From: Gnetum montanum
Taxonomy: Eukaryota > Streptophyta > Gnetopsida > Gnetales > Gnetaceae
Length of the DNA stretch: 64,000 nt
Direction of reading: 5' to 3'
Assembly: GCA_015680685.1 (NCBI GenBank)
Contig: MNCI01023742.1
Span: forward strand, 405,243 to 469,242
Shown here: positions 34,056-45,638 of the stretch, in pieces
How the letters are laid out: the number at the start of each line of letters is the position of its first letter
Numbering within the stretch: the stretch's first letter is position 1
Notes under the pieces: generated by a model
Told to the model about the DNA's origin: nothing
Seen by the model: only the letters and a program-made list of their open reading frames with translations
The model's database searches: none
Made by a program: the position numbers and the translations under genes

Positions 34056-36710
34056 ATTTTCACCTCCTTACTCTTGGGATGATGCATGGTCCACATAGCT
34101 TCACCAATGTGGGTTGGAATGGGTACATCCCAAGGATAAGGAATTGCTAGGAACAACTCAGCATTGATGAACCAGGTAGCGAATTGTTTGCGCTCGACGT
34201 TGAATGCCCTAATTACATTTTAAAGATCCTAGTGATCATTCATTCTCCTAGCCAGGTTCTCAGTAGTTGATCATTAATTGATGAATCTTGCCTTGAAATC
34301 TTCGAGTTCGGTATTTGCCGTTGCAAGCTTTTCCTTGGTGTCCTTATGGTACTTGAACTTAGCTTTGTACAACAAGTACGAGATGGCCACCTACTTTTCA
34401 AGTTTGGACCATGGTTGTTCGATAGTTAGCATTGCTGGATTTGCTTATCGAAGTTTGGGCAATTCCATATATTCTATCATCTCTTTGATTTGCAACTCCT
34501 TCATGTGAATCTCCATTTTTTTATTGATATCTATCCTATCAATGATAGGCTACCATACTTCTCTTCCTTGCTAGAGTTGCTATAGGTCCTCATTTACTTT
34601 TTCTATAGCCACTTGGATATGCTTCTCATTCACCTCCTTCTATAGGCCAACTTAGTCTTTGTAGTGATTCTTGACTCTCTTAAATTTGAGAGCCTCATTT
34701 TTCTAGGTGAAAATTTCAATGGTAGATTTTTGGCATAAGGTATGGACTTCCCCCATTGAGAGATTACAATTCTCTAATACTAATTTCTGCAATTCCATAT
34801 TCACTCTAGCTAGCTACTCCTACTGTTGATAGATGAATTCTTGCATCTATTATTTTTGTGCATCAACATTTTGTAGGAGATGGTTTTCTATGATCAATGT
34901 TTTATTTTCTTGATGCATCTGAACTAAATCTTTTTGAACTAAATAGGAATTTTTTTTACCTATAGAGTGGTTAAAGATAGATGTTACCATTCCATCCTCA
35001 AGTTGTTTTAATTTCTCCGGAAGTTTCTGAAAAGCTTCATCTCTTATTATTGCATGGTTGAGGAGTGTGAGGTTAGCAAAGAAGGCATGCAATTTAGCAA
35101 CCTCCATAGCCAAGTGTTGGTTTTGTACTTGAGCCATTTCAAGTTACCCCTTGAGGATGATACATTTACCATCTACTTCAACTAGTTTTTACAAGGTTGT
35201 AGTAATGTTATCTAGAAAATCAAAGATGTTTGGAATCAGTTGCCTAGTCCCCACCAGTTGGTCCAGTAACTCTTTGTATTAGGCTATACTCAATCTTCTG
35301 TTAAAAGTTCCTATAGATGTCTACACATCTTTAAGTGTAGAAATGTTTGGTATAGATGTTGTAGGTGTATTTAATGCCTTAACAATTTGATCATCAATTA
35401 CTTTTGTAGCTATCTCCTACCCTTGGTGCTACATCACTAGGACAATTGCCTCCTCGCCCTCCTCCAGGTGTATGAAAAATGAGGTGGCATTCCTAGATAT
35501 TTCTAAGAATAGATAGTGTTGAGAGAGAGACATTGTCACCCTTCAAGTACTAGGATTCAATCTTGTAGGTAGCTGCATTGGTTGATCTAAAATATTGGTC
35601 TACCTCCCTTAATCTGACTAATTATTCAAGCCACTTCATTAAGGTGACTCATCCCAAGTTGGTAGACAAATGGATCCCCACCACTTATTCTTGCTTCCTA
35701 TTCCTACTTGTTGCTCCTGCTATTGCAAGAGCTACTCTCAGATTTTATGCAGGTGGTTAATGATAGCATGGGAATTATTTCCTAAGTAGGTGGTAGAGTT
35801 GGCATTTGTTGCTCCTCTTCCTTAGACATGGTAGGCATCTTGTCCTTCATCATTTAGGACCAAGAGGTAATGGGAGTATGCTTGATTGTGTTTGCGTAGC
35901 AGACTATCCTTGTCCTTTTGCAAAGTTTTTTGATAAGGTATGGGAAGGACATGGTTTTCTTTCCACGTTCATTCTCTTTAAAATTCTTTTCTATATATAG
36001 ATAGATTAATTATGGAAGGTTTTCTAGAAATTTCCTTCTTAGAGCAACACATGCTCTACCAGAAGAGGTAGTCACCTTACTAGGCCTCATCTTCAGATTG
36101 AGGTGATAGGCCACTATCATGAAGTATACACATTTCACTAATGTGAGCATGCTAAACTCTTTATGATAAACCCCATAAAACTACTGAGTCCACTCCCAAA
36201 AGCCTACGTGATGGCTTCAACTGAGTAGGACACCTAAATGTCCTTGATCTTCATAGTGGAACTTTCCCTTCTATTTTTCTAGGAGAGGTACGTCTCTCCC
36301 ATTTACCACTTTCCACTAGAAGTGAGGATTGGCCATATGGGAGAGGTTTGCAATTGTATCTTTACCTTTGCTAGAGCATGCTCTAAGAATGACCCAAAGT
36401 TCAATTCTTGGAAAAGTGAGTGTTGGACATCATGGGGCCTAATTTTGTCAAGGTAGTCTTATGTTAGTGTGACTTCAAGTCTTGGTGCGAGCCCTGGTGC
36501 CTCACATTGATGTGATTGTTCTATTGTAGCCTCTTCCTCAAGAATCTGTTCAACCAATTCCACTTCAGGCTTCTCCCAAAGAGGTCTCATTGGATGGGTT
36601 TCTTCTACTTGTTCCTGGGTTTGTTCTTGCTGGCCCCTTCCAACTCTAGGTCGTTTCTTCCTTTGTTGAGATGGTCCTCTCTCTTGTAGTCATTTTGGTC
36701 TTGGTGCCAT
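34056..36710 (-). pseudogene. ORF3 of A4: long coiled-coil protein, decayed
   Basis: A start codon at 36710 opens MAPRPK, followed by a basic Gln-rich stretch (KKRPRVGRGQQEQTQEQVEE) as in A1. Then comes FQELNFGSFLEHALAKVK, a middle region of about 1 kb with many stops, and a coiled-coil half: HLAMEVAKLHAFFANLTLL, DLVQMHQENKTLIIENHLL (35137-34850), ENCNLSMGEVHTLCQKSTIE, MKELQIKEMIEYMELPKL and LYKAKFKYHKDTKEKLATA. Blocks align with A1 ORF3. It lies between integrase and the 3' LTR, the env-like position of Athila elements. No convincing membrane segment was seen, so calling it Env is not supported. The protein is inactive from many TAG/TAA stops. Confidence 0.6.
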
Positions 36711-37160
36711 TTGTAATCACAACATGACCATGGTTTAGCAATTATTGTATAACATGAAGCAATTAGGATACATTATCTCATTAAGAAAGTTACACATGGC
36801 TAAGTTGTGGTTATGGCTAATTTGATCAAATTTAATTATTTATTTATTTGTATTTTAATGTTAGTAAGTGATTATAGACATATCAGAGGTTATTGAAAAG
36901 GTCAAACTCTTAAAAATTAATGGTTTAATATCATTGTATTCATTAATCATTTGGGGGAAGAAATTTCCATTAGAAACCTTAAAGTTTATGGCCCCCACAA
37001 TGAAGAGCTTACCTTTGGTAGTAGCAAGATCAAAAAACAGAGTGATTTGGACAAACAATCAGAAAGTTATGGGCTCTGGAAGTCCTTGGGCTCTAAAAAA
37101 TTAGCAAAAATTCCTCACTTTTTGTAAATAAAATGACAAAAATTTCAAAGTTTTTGGTGG
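36711..37160 (-). other. Putative leader between internal TATA and ORF3 of A4
   Basis: About 450 bases, AT-rich, without an element domain. Short frames at 36861-37104 overlap on both strands and have no counterpart in A1. Near 36800-36830 GGCTAAGTTGTGG...ATGGCTAAT matches the A3 noncoding region at 24169-24189. Confidence 0.35.
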
Positions 37161-37255
37161 TATTTATAGAGTTTTTTCATTGCATTTATAGGGCGTACTT
37201 AAAGAGGCCCCATCAATAGGGCCAGCTATGTCGACTAGGCCTAGTCAACATAGCT
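37161..37255 (-). promoter_or_regulatory. Internal TATA box(es) and 32-base palindrome of A4
   Basis: In element sense a near-perfect 32-base palindrome centred on TAGGCCTA (37224-37255, arms AGCTATGTCGACTAGG and CCTAGTCAACATAGCT, one mismatch pair) is followed by CCCTATAAATGC and CTCTATAAATACC. It lies upstream of ORF3. Palindrome followed by TATA mirrors the LTR U3 of the family. An internal ORF3 promoter is inferred. Confidence 0.4.
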
Positions 37256-38559
37256 ATTGATCACCATTGACTTTAGAAAAACTTTGAAAATACAAGGATT
37301 TTTTGAGTGAAATGGTTATCAAACAGAAGCCCAAAAATCCATGAACAAGATGACAAGAGTAGAAAAGGGTGTGGGAGTTCAAAAAATTAAGAAAATTAAG
37401 AAAATGGTTAGAGAATGAAGTTTTATGAAATTTTAAGGAGCACAAAGTTGGATGCACAATAAGGCACACAAAAGATATGATTGTAGCAATGTGTAAGGTA
37501 AAGAGCTTAACTATCGAAACCAAGAGATATGCAAGTGGGTCCTCCCCATAATAGGCACATGTCCTTTTTTCCTTCACATAATCACAACTAAGAAGTCTAT
37601 GGGCCCCATAGTCAATTAATGGTTATGAAAAGTTAACGACCAACCTAAAAGAATCTATCCAAGAATTCTAGCACATCAAACAAAGGCATCCAACATAATA
37701 TAGAAACCAATAGTGAGATAAGTTATGGGCAACATAGATGGATGACAGAGAAGGTGGGATGAAATCCTAAATTGAGGTCATAATAAGTTCCTTATGAAGT
37801 TTTTGTTTAAAATAACTTGAAAAGATCCATCATTAGTCTAGATCAAAACCAATCACTTTTAGTGACTTTGCATCATCACTCCAAGACCAATCCATCCCCT
37901 CAAGACACAAGAGTGCTCCCAAAAAACAACCATCATTCCATAAAGAGAATAAAAAAGAAGCAAGAAGTGAGAGAAGGCCTTAGTTAGAGGGGCCCTTTAG
38001 GTATGGTTAACATGTCTTTCTAGTTCCATAAACAGTGCTTGTATCTCATTTATTTGTCTAAAGAATGTGCTTTGAATTTCCATCATGGTTTTTCTTGGAT
38101 GGAAATGACACCATGCAAAGACTTTATTTAACTTTCTATTATTGATTGACATGGAATGATAGGAAGTCCATGAAAACACTCATGCACTTGAGTATGTAGA
38201 AGAGTACAAAGAGTAATAAGTCCTCTTGAAATCACATCCTATCCAAACCTTTGAATCCTTCCAAATGTTGGAAACTATCAAGGTCATAAATTTAATAAAA
38301 TTTTATCTAATGAAAGAGATCTCAAATTTCCAAAACAAGAAAAACCATAGAGGTTGTGGATGGACGAATGTTGTGGACTCATTACCTATTCCATGAAAAG
38401 TAAACCATGTCTTAGTCATTAGATATCAAAATTCAAAAATAGAAACCATACATTAGTTATCAAAATATTAAGCACAAACCACCATTAGTAAACAACAACA
38501 TTGGCACTATGTCCTATGGTAATAAAGCACTTCTATTATCAAAAATAATGAAAAGTCAC
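37256..38559 (-). other. Noncoding 3' region of A4
   Basis: It is collinear with A2/A3: AGTGGGTCCTCCCCATAAT (37531-37549, reverse of the TTTGGGGAGGACCC block), AAGTCACACCC-like AAATCACATCC (38228-38238) and GTGGATGGACGAATGTTGTGG (38355-38375). No reading frame is conserved. Confidence 0.55.
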
Positions 38560-38765
38560 AAAAAAATAAAGTAAAATATATAAGAAAGTATAAAATATTC
38601 ATGAAAGATAAAACATACTAATGATGTTACAAAATAAAAAAATCAAGAATATCAATAGAATGAAAAACCAAAAAGAGGTAAAAATCAACAAAGTGTAAAA
38701 TAAAAAGTGATAAATTGAGGAGTCACATGCATGATTAGCGTAGATGGCCCTCTCCCCAACATGCT
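38560..38765 (-). repeat. A/T-rich tract and ATGGGGG-like motif of A4
   Basis: Runs such as AAAAATAAAGTAAAATA and GTGTAAAATAAAAAGTG, then on plus CATGATTAGCGTAGATGGCC and CTCTCCCCAACATG, matching the A3 boundary CATATGATTAGCATAGGTGGCC...CCCCCATGACTG. This marks the element's array position after pol. Confidence 0.6.
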
Positions 38766-38799
38766 AATTGAAAGAAGAAGATGTGGAATATAGAGTATG

Positions 38800-40159
38800 G
38801 TTGTCCATCTAATGAGGTATTAGTTGCACTAGCTTACATTAGCTCAAGGAAAGGTTTCACTTATTGGATGTTGACCAGCTAATTTTTGTTTGGGCTCTTA
38901 GGCTTGTAGATTAACATGGCCCTAGAGGAAAAGGTTTCATCAATTATATAAGGTCCCTTCCACAACATTTGGAACTTTATTTTTTGAGTTATGTGTGCGG
39001 GGTTCTAATAGAGAACCTTATCTCTAGGTTAAAATTTTACTTTTCGTATTCTGAGGTCATGAAGTTTCTTATTATATGCCTTGTGAACTTCATTTGAAGA
39101 TAGGGCCACTAATTGATTTTTATCTAGTACATTTAGATTGATCAATCTTTCTTTTTGTGCTAGGCTTAGTTCAAGGTTCAAGTTACAAGCTATTGAAAGT
39201 GTACAAAGCTTGGATTGGATTAGAAGTATTGGAAGTTTGTCATACACTAGCTCATAGGGAGAGTAGCCTATAGGGAGTTTCTAGGTTGAGCGATAGGCCT
39301 AAAGGGTGTTGTTGAGTTTTGTGTTTCACTCTCTCCTATATTTTCTTATACTTCTTGTTTGTGTATTTGTGATCTTCCTATTAGTGATTTCTACTTAACT
39401 ATTGGCTTGGGTGATAGGGTGTTGTTAATTTATCTTCAATGCCCAAGCATTGCATCAACTTCCTAAAGGTGGCACTTGTAAAATGGGTTCCATTATCTGA
39501 AGTAAGTGTCCATGGCACACTAAACCTATTTACAATGCATTTTTATAAAAATTGAGTAGTAGTGAATGATGCACAATCAGTGATGACTACTTCTTCTACC
39601 CATTTGATGTAGTAGTCAATTACTACAATGATGTATTCCTTTCTATTAGACATGGGTGTTATGGAACCCATGAAGTCTATGCCCCATATGTCAAAGGGAT
39701 CTAGTGATTGAACCACTATTAAGGATCCTCTATTTAAGCAGTCAACCCACCATCTCTTTGATAATGCTCATAGGATTAGATAAGGTGGTTGGTGTCCCTA
39801 AAGATTATAGGCCAATAGTATCCTGCCATTAGGATTTTTATGGCCATGCATATTTCTACATAGTGGTCTCCACATGGACCTTCATGAGCATCCTAGAAAA
39901 TTCATGATTGACCTACATCAAGGACACATCAATGAACCAAGCCATTAGCACACACCTTATAAAGTGTCCATTGATTTCCATGAAGTACTTATCTTGATGA
40001 AGAAACTATTATTTCTTCCTAATGTCTAAATCTTGTAGCATCTCCTATGTGAGAAGGTAACTGAGGATGCCATCATACCATTTTGATAAGGTAGGAAGTT
40101 GATCATTTATCACTCCTAGAAAGAGAATTTCATCTAGAAATTAATAAAAAAGTGGACTC
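38800..40159 (-). pseudogene. Integrase of A4
   Basis: The minus frames show SLDPFDIWGIDFMGSI (about 39690) with the first catalytic Asp, YIIVVIDYYIKWVEEV, and an intact S-D-N-G-T-H-F block (39481-39502) with the second Asp. Then FRKLMQCLGIEDKLTTPYHPSQ, where the Glu region is lost. The C-terminal part is fragmented by frameshifts, with HDLRIRKVKF (39029-39060) still readable. The order after RNase H fits Ty3/gypsy. Many stops. Confidence 0.75.
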
Positions 40160-40689
40160 TACTCCTCTTTGTTATCCCATCTTAACCAAGAGAGATGGTC
40201 AATAACCACATTTTTAGTCCCTTTTTGATCTAACATTGCAAGATCAAATTCCTACAAGATCATGAGCCATCATATAATATGAGGGTTCACCATTAGCTTA
40301 TTCATTAGGAAGTAGATGGAACTATGATCTATGTGTACAAACACTTTATAGCCAAGCACATAGTGCCTAAACTTTTCAAGAGCATACATCACTACCATTA
40401 GTTCTTTATCAGTTTTGGTGTAATTCAATTATGCCCTCACAATGCTTCAGCTTGCATATTGAATGTAATATGGACATTTCTTATTATCTAGCTATGTAAG
40501 AACTACTCCGAAGGCATAATTAGATGCATCTATCATTATATGAAATTGTCTGGACTAGTCTGGTGCCCATAGAATTGGAGTTTCTATGAGTTTTTCCTTT
40601 AGCTATTAGAATGCATGTTCACACTCCTTGGTCCAAATAAATGAAGCATCTTTCCTTGTAAGCTTAATGAATGGTTTTTCAATGTTAGA
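40160..40689 (-). pseudogene. RNase H of A4
   Basis: It reads DASFIWTKECEHAF...LKEKLIETPILWAPD, FHIMIDASNYAFGVVLT, KKCPYYIQYAS, TDKELMVVMYALEKFRHYVLGYKVFVHIDHSSIYFLMNK, the ordinary gypsy RNase H. The D-A-S start and the E-L-M-V-V-x-Y-A-L-E-K-F-R-H block are recognisable. Stops interrupt it. No second, archaeal-type RNase H is seen, in keeping with an Athila rather than Tat assignment. Confidence 0.75.
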
Positions 40690-41560
40690 GAAATTATATA
40701 TAAACTACTGGTAGTGGCCAATGTGTCCAAGGAATGATCAAACATTTTTGACTATCTTTGGTTAGCGTGTGATTCCTTGGATGACCCTTATCTTGTTAGG
40801 GTTTACCTCAATCACTGCTTAAGTAATTTTCTATCCCAGTACTATATATTCTTGGACCATTAAATGGATTTTTTGTTAATTAAGATAAGATTTGTTTTAA
40901 CACATCTTTTCAGTAGTTTCTCAAGGTGATCTAGGGCTTGCTCAAATGTAGCCCCATAGGTAGAGAAGTAATCCATAAAAAATTCTATTCCACTACCAAT
41001 CTACTATTGAAAAATACTAAGGACTAGGTGTTGAAATATTATAAGGGCATTTCATAGACCGAATGACATCATGCAATATGCAAAAGTCCCCCAGGGACTC
41101 GTGAATGTTGTTTTGTCCTGATCTTTTGGTACAATCTGGATTTGGTTATAGCCACTATGACCATCTAAGAAGTTATAATAGCAATGCCTAGATATAGTAT
41201 CCAACACTTGGTCCACAAATTATAATGAAAAATGACCTTTAAATGTTATCATATTCAATAGCCTAAAGCTAATGCAAACTCCCCACTTGCCCTCTTTCTT
41301 TGGCATAATTACAAGTGGGCTAACCCACTCACTATCTGCGATGGGATAGATGAACCTCTTATTTAGGAGTTCTTCTATTTCCTCTTTGATAATTTTCTTC
41401 AACTTGGAATTTAGCTACCTCTGTGGTTGCCTTTTTGGCTTCATAGCTGGGTTGGTGTAGATATGATGCTAGCATATTCATGGATCAATTCCAGTCAATT
41501 TAGGATATGACCAAGAAAAGATTTCTAGCCACTTTTTGACCACCTCCAACAACTTGTCTT
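40690..41560 (-). pseudogene. Reverse transcriptase of A4 (Athila-type)
   Basis: IIKEEIEELLNKRFIYPIADSEWVSPLVI...KKEGKWGVCISFRLLNMITFKGHFSLP (41402-41210) is the RT start. The catalytic box reads FFMDYFSTYGATFEQALDHL (40968-40979 for F-M-D-Y). The F-M-D-D-F-S-x-Y-G form is characteristic of Athila RT; here the second Asp is Tyr, so it is dead. It ends with FLGHIGHYQ. Family A thus had an autonomous, RT-bearing form as well as the RT-less A2/A3 type. Confidence 0.8.
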
Positions 41561-41829
41561 TGTGTTTGAGAGAAACATTTACATTGATTATAACTAGCTT
41601 CCCATTTTTAAAAAATGCATACTCCATATCAGCTATAGAGTTTTTAACTATAGGGGCTCTAGCTTGAAATGATTAGAGATTACCAACTATCCCTAATAGG
41701 TATTATCAATTTCATCATTAGAGAGTTGGTGATGAACTTACTTAAGTTCATCCATGCCCTTAACATAAGCATATGTTAGGCTCTCACAAGATTTCATGCG
41801 TAGTATTTTGCTATTAGAGTTAGCTATCA

Positions 41830-42455
41830 ACAATTGGATGCCCAACTATTTTGTGGCTACTACATACAGGCATCTTTGGATATCGATTTCATGTGCACAT
41901 TAATTACATGCTTTAATGAATGTACTTTTAATGGACAAAATGTTTTGCAGACAATTGCATCCATTATCATTGTATGTGATGCATGGAACTTGATTCTTCT
42001 CAACTCATCCAAATTCATTCTCCTTGAAGATTTCTAAGGAGAGGTCCCTAATGCCCATTTGTGCATCAATAGTGCTTAACCATGCATGTTCCATAATGAT
42101 GGGAATGTCACCTTTGCAATTTTCTACCTTGATCACTAAAAAATAAATAGGATATGATTATCCACAAACTATAGTCAGAATGTCCTCTTCTAATCCTAAA
42201 GTGATAGTGATTAACTAGTCTACCAATTCCAAATGAATATTTGTCTTCTTGAGAGATGGTAGGTTCTAGGCCTTGTAAATGTCATGGAAGATGAGATTGA
42301 TACTATAACTAGAATCAAGAAGAACCTTGCATGGCTCTTGTCCAATGATTTGTAAGTAAATAAGAGGACTTCCTGGGTTAGATCTCATTGTGGGAAGGTT
42401 GCCAACCTTGACCCAATTGGAGACAACATGAGTTAACATCATAGGACATATCTAA
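41830..42455 (-). pseudogene. Aspartic protease of A4
   Basis: Aligns to A3 protease throughout: active site VLLDSSYSINLIFHDIYKA (G replaced by S), NLPSLKKTNIHLELVD, LGLEEDILTIVCG, YPIYFLVIKVENCKGDIPIIM...AWLSTIDAQMGIRDLSLEIF. Upstream (to 42535) remnants match A3 about 26520-26600, where B1 cuts in. The spacer 41561-41829 links protease to RT. Confidence 0.8.
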
Positions 42456-42535
42456 GAGCGAATTTTGGTTTGAATGGTCCTTGAATGTGTTTGGTGTAGA
42501 GGATGAGGGTGCTAGAGATACAGGGTTGTAGCAAC

Positions 42536-44254
42536 TGAAAATGTCAATGGCTAGAAAACACTGAGGGGTCGTTGGTTGTTGATAGTCTTAATGCCATTTC
42601 AGTGGGAGGGCTGTGCTGGATGGGATGGAAATGGGGTGCCTTGAACAGTCTGTTCGATCAGATAGGGACTTAGTCGATGTTAATATAACCTTTGGCAATC
42701 GAGTAATTTGAAAACGAGACTAATAGCATGAAGTAATGCTTAAATGTAAAAGCAACAGAAAAAAGTGTAAAATGTAATAATGAAAAGGAGACAAAGTAAA
42801 ATGTAGTTAGAAAAAAGCATCACTTCAAAGCAATGACCTTGCTCTATCAAGATGGATACAATCAGTTGCATAGCTTTGAGAAGTGCAGAGATCTCGAAGG
42901 TAACCAAGACGTGTAGAGCAAGGTGGTTATGTGATAGAACGCGGGCTCAAGCGTTAACAATGCGAAGTGCTACCAAGGTGGTAGAAAAGAGTAGAAAAAA
43001 ATGCCAACCGAGAGTGCTAATTGTTTACAATGTCAAACAGGAAGCTTACAATGCTCAAGGTTATAGTGCTAACTTTTTTCTTGTCAGCCAACCAAATTGT
43101 TAGCCAACTAGATTACCAAGAAAATGGAGCAAGGATCTAAAAAAAGTTGAAAAGGTGGAAAAGCATGGGCCCCTTTAAGCATCTCTCATTGGAGTATTTA
43201 TAGGGTCAAGGGCATGTGAAAGACGCAGTTTGGATGCCACATGCCCTAGGCTTATGCTGATCTATCTATGCTGCACGAGGCTACATGACTGTTGGGCGAG
43301 TCTGCCATGCCATAATTACAAGCCTGCCACGCTGTAATTGCACTGTTAGAGAAATAGTGTAATTAGGTGAGGTGCATTGATGTCACATAACTTCTTGCCA
43401 CTTCTTGCTATGCTTTGTAGCGTAGCATGTTTGCATGGCATAGAATCTTGTTACACTGTGCTATGCTACGTAGCATAGTGTAGTTGCCAATTCGAAGCAA
43501 GAAACTTGCATTGTGTCCTGTTGCATGCATTGGAAACCCTTGAAGCACACTAACTATTTATCACATTCTTTTTCCACGCTACGCTACACTATGATACGTA
43601 GCGTATCATAGTGTAGAAGTTTCCCTTAGTTGCAAACAACATCACCAATTTGCAAACTTTTCCTTTTGCACTGTGAAGCTTACGAACTTGCTGATCCTGC
43701 CCTTTGAGTTACCTTCTGTCACTTCTTCAGAATTGCTACGCCTCGCTGTGCCATGTAGCTTAGCGTAGCATAGCAGCAAACATGACCTACTTTTGTGAAG
43801 TTTTCCGCTTTCTGATAGAAGGAGACATTGCTGAAGGACTTGAAGTCAAGCAAGGAGATTGACTGTCTAGCTTTTACTACACTGTGCTACATTGCGTAGC
43901 ATAGCATAGTGTAGCACTGTGCTTTTGCAAATGTCTTTTCAAGTTTGCTACGCTACACAGTTTGGCGTAGCGTAGCAAAACTCCTTAACTTAGAAAACTT
44001 GCTGAAGCATTTTGTGTGTTCTGAGCACCGCCAACAATTCCACGCACCACTCCTATGTGTACTATCAACTGGATGAACTACTCAGGTGGGCAAGCTGGAG
44101 AGTCCATTTAGCCTATTGACACCTGGGGTAGAAAGCTTGCCGAACTAGATAGTCTAAACATCAAAGCACCCATCTTCTGAAGAACTATCGTAACACTACG
44201 TGAATTGCAAAGGCTTGGTGAAGCAAGCATGCTTCCACATTTTGGGGTGTTTCA
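42536..44254 (-). repeat. 3' LTR of B1
   Basis: 1,719 bases, TGAAACACCCCAAAATG... to ...CATTTTCA in element sense. It is dense in CTACGTAG-type hairpins; the best (43584-43616) has perfect 15-base arms CTACACTATGATACG and CGTATCATAGTGTAG around a 3-base loop. Others lie near 43409, 43456, 43735, 43878 and 43948. A TATA box CCTATAAATACTCC lies near 43195-43206. It aligns with B2 (54367-56140) and, reversed, with B3. Confidence 0.88.
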
Positions 44255-44270
44255 TTGGCCCCTCTTTGTT
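44255..44270 (-). promoter_or_regulatory. Polypurine tract of B1
   Basis: In element sense ACAAAGAGGGGCCAA directly before the LTR start TGAAACACC. This is the classic plus-strand priming site and fixes this LTR as the 3' one. Same sequence with one change in B2. Confidence 0.8.
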
Positions 44271-45347
44271 GACGTATGGAGGATGGGTTCAAGAGATGTT
44301 GACAAAGAATAAAAAACACCATGGAAGACATGACACTAATGTTGCTACTCAGTGATCATCAAGATTTTTCTTCACTACGCTTGAGAGTGTTGCATTGGTT
44401 TTTTCTTGCAAGGCGAAGTAGGGAGGAAGGAGGTTCAAGAAAAGGGTAAAGATGAGGTTTAGTAGAGTCCCTTGTCATAGTGCTCATGAGGGAGTCATTC
44501 ACATTTTCATCTTTACTCTCATTGAACTTTGACCTCTTGTAGGATAGGTGTTTCTTTCCCAGGATGATTTGTGTTACATTCGTATGGGGTTTTGACCTAC
44601 CTATAGATGCTTCCCATGTAGCGAGTTGTGTTACGCATGTCATGGGATTTGCACTCTAAAGTACCCAAGCTAGTTGAGGCACTCACTTCGTGATGCTATA
44701 GCATTTTCTGCTATGGCCAGACGTGCTTTCGGCCACACCCTATAAGCACGACAGAGAGCAAAACAGCCATGATGCAAAGTGAGGGAAAAAGTCTTACTTA
44801 CTATAGAGATTGTTGAAGCTCTTGGACATTTGTGCTGGTGCACATTGTCCAAAGTAGGAAGGGCAACAGGGGCCTTGGCAGCACCGGCATGGAGGAGCTA
44901 GCGTCAAAGGTGCAAGGAGTTTCTGTGAGTGTGGATGCTCTAGCATTCCTACGAAAGGCATGCATCCTCAATTCAGCTATGGGATCAACTACCGCATAGC
45001 TAAACATCATGTGAGCCCAGGCATCGGCAGGGAGTTATAGGGTAACAATATTGTGACTGGGCCACAATACTACTAGAACTCCAGCTGTAGGCACTAGCCA
45101 AGGAACTACCGTTAGGGTGGTGGGCCATGGTGACGGTAGGTTTGGAGGGCCAGTGTGATGTCATATGACATCTCTAGAGGGTCAACATGATGCTAAGAAT
45201 GGAAGTGTCATGTGTGTTCCAGATTGTGTTCCCATTGCATCATGAATTGCATTCTAGAGCTATAATGTCCCACCCCCACGTCGGCACTATGCATGCTCGT
45301 TCGATTTGTACTTGGAATAGATGCATGCTAGGGATGTGACGTGAACC
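44271..45347 (-). pseudogene. Conserved short 3' ORF of B1, perhaps spliced
   Basis: A minus frame (45010-44801) reads MMFSYAVVDPIAELRMHAF, then RPLLPFLLWTMCTSTNVQE. B2 has the related TAELRMHAF and KPLLAFLLWTLHTSKDVHS at the same place. It is followed by a donor-like GTAAGTAAG (near 44795), and a further 94-residue frame at 44643-44359 could be a second exon. The function is unknown. It is sense to pol, between the repeat array and the polypurine tract. Conservation at protein level is short, so this is tentative. Confidence 0.35.
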
Positions 45348-45621
45348 CAGTTTAAGGTCCTGGTAGACTATGTGCTAGTTTAGGATCCCACCAAACCGCT
45401 GTGATGGTTTAAGATCCTAGTAGACCGTACATGCCAGTTTAATGTCATAGCAGACATGTTGTGCCAGTTTATAAACATAGCAGACTGGCTATGTTAGTTT
45501 TACGTTATAGAGGACGGTTGCCACCAGTTTAATGTCATAGCGGACACTACTTGTTGTTGCCAGTTTAATGTCATAGAGGACGCTGCTTGTTGCTACCAGT
45601 TTAACATCATAGCAGATGCTG
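45348..45621 (-). repeat. Repeat array 3' of pol in B1
   Basis: About eight direct copies, spaced 30-40 bases, of a core best written on plus as CAGTTTAATGTCATAGCAG followed by AC. It begins 18 bases beyond the integrase stop. The same core recurs 5' of pol (49246-49520) and in both positions of B2. Confidence 0.85.
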
Positions 45622-45638
45622 CTTTTTGCATTCATGCT

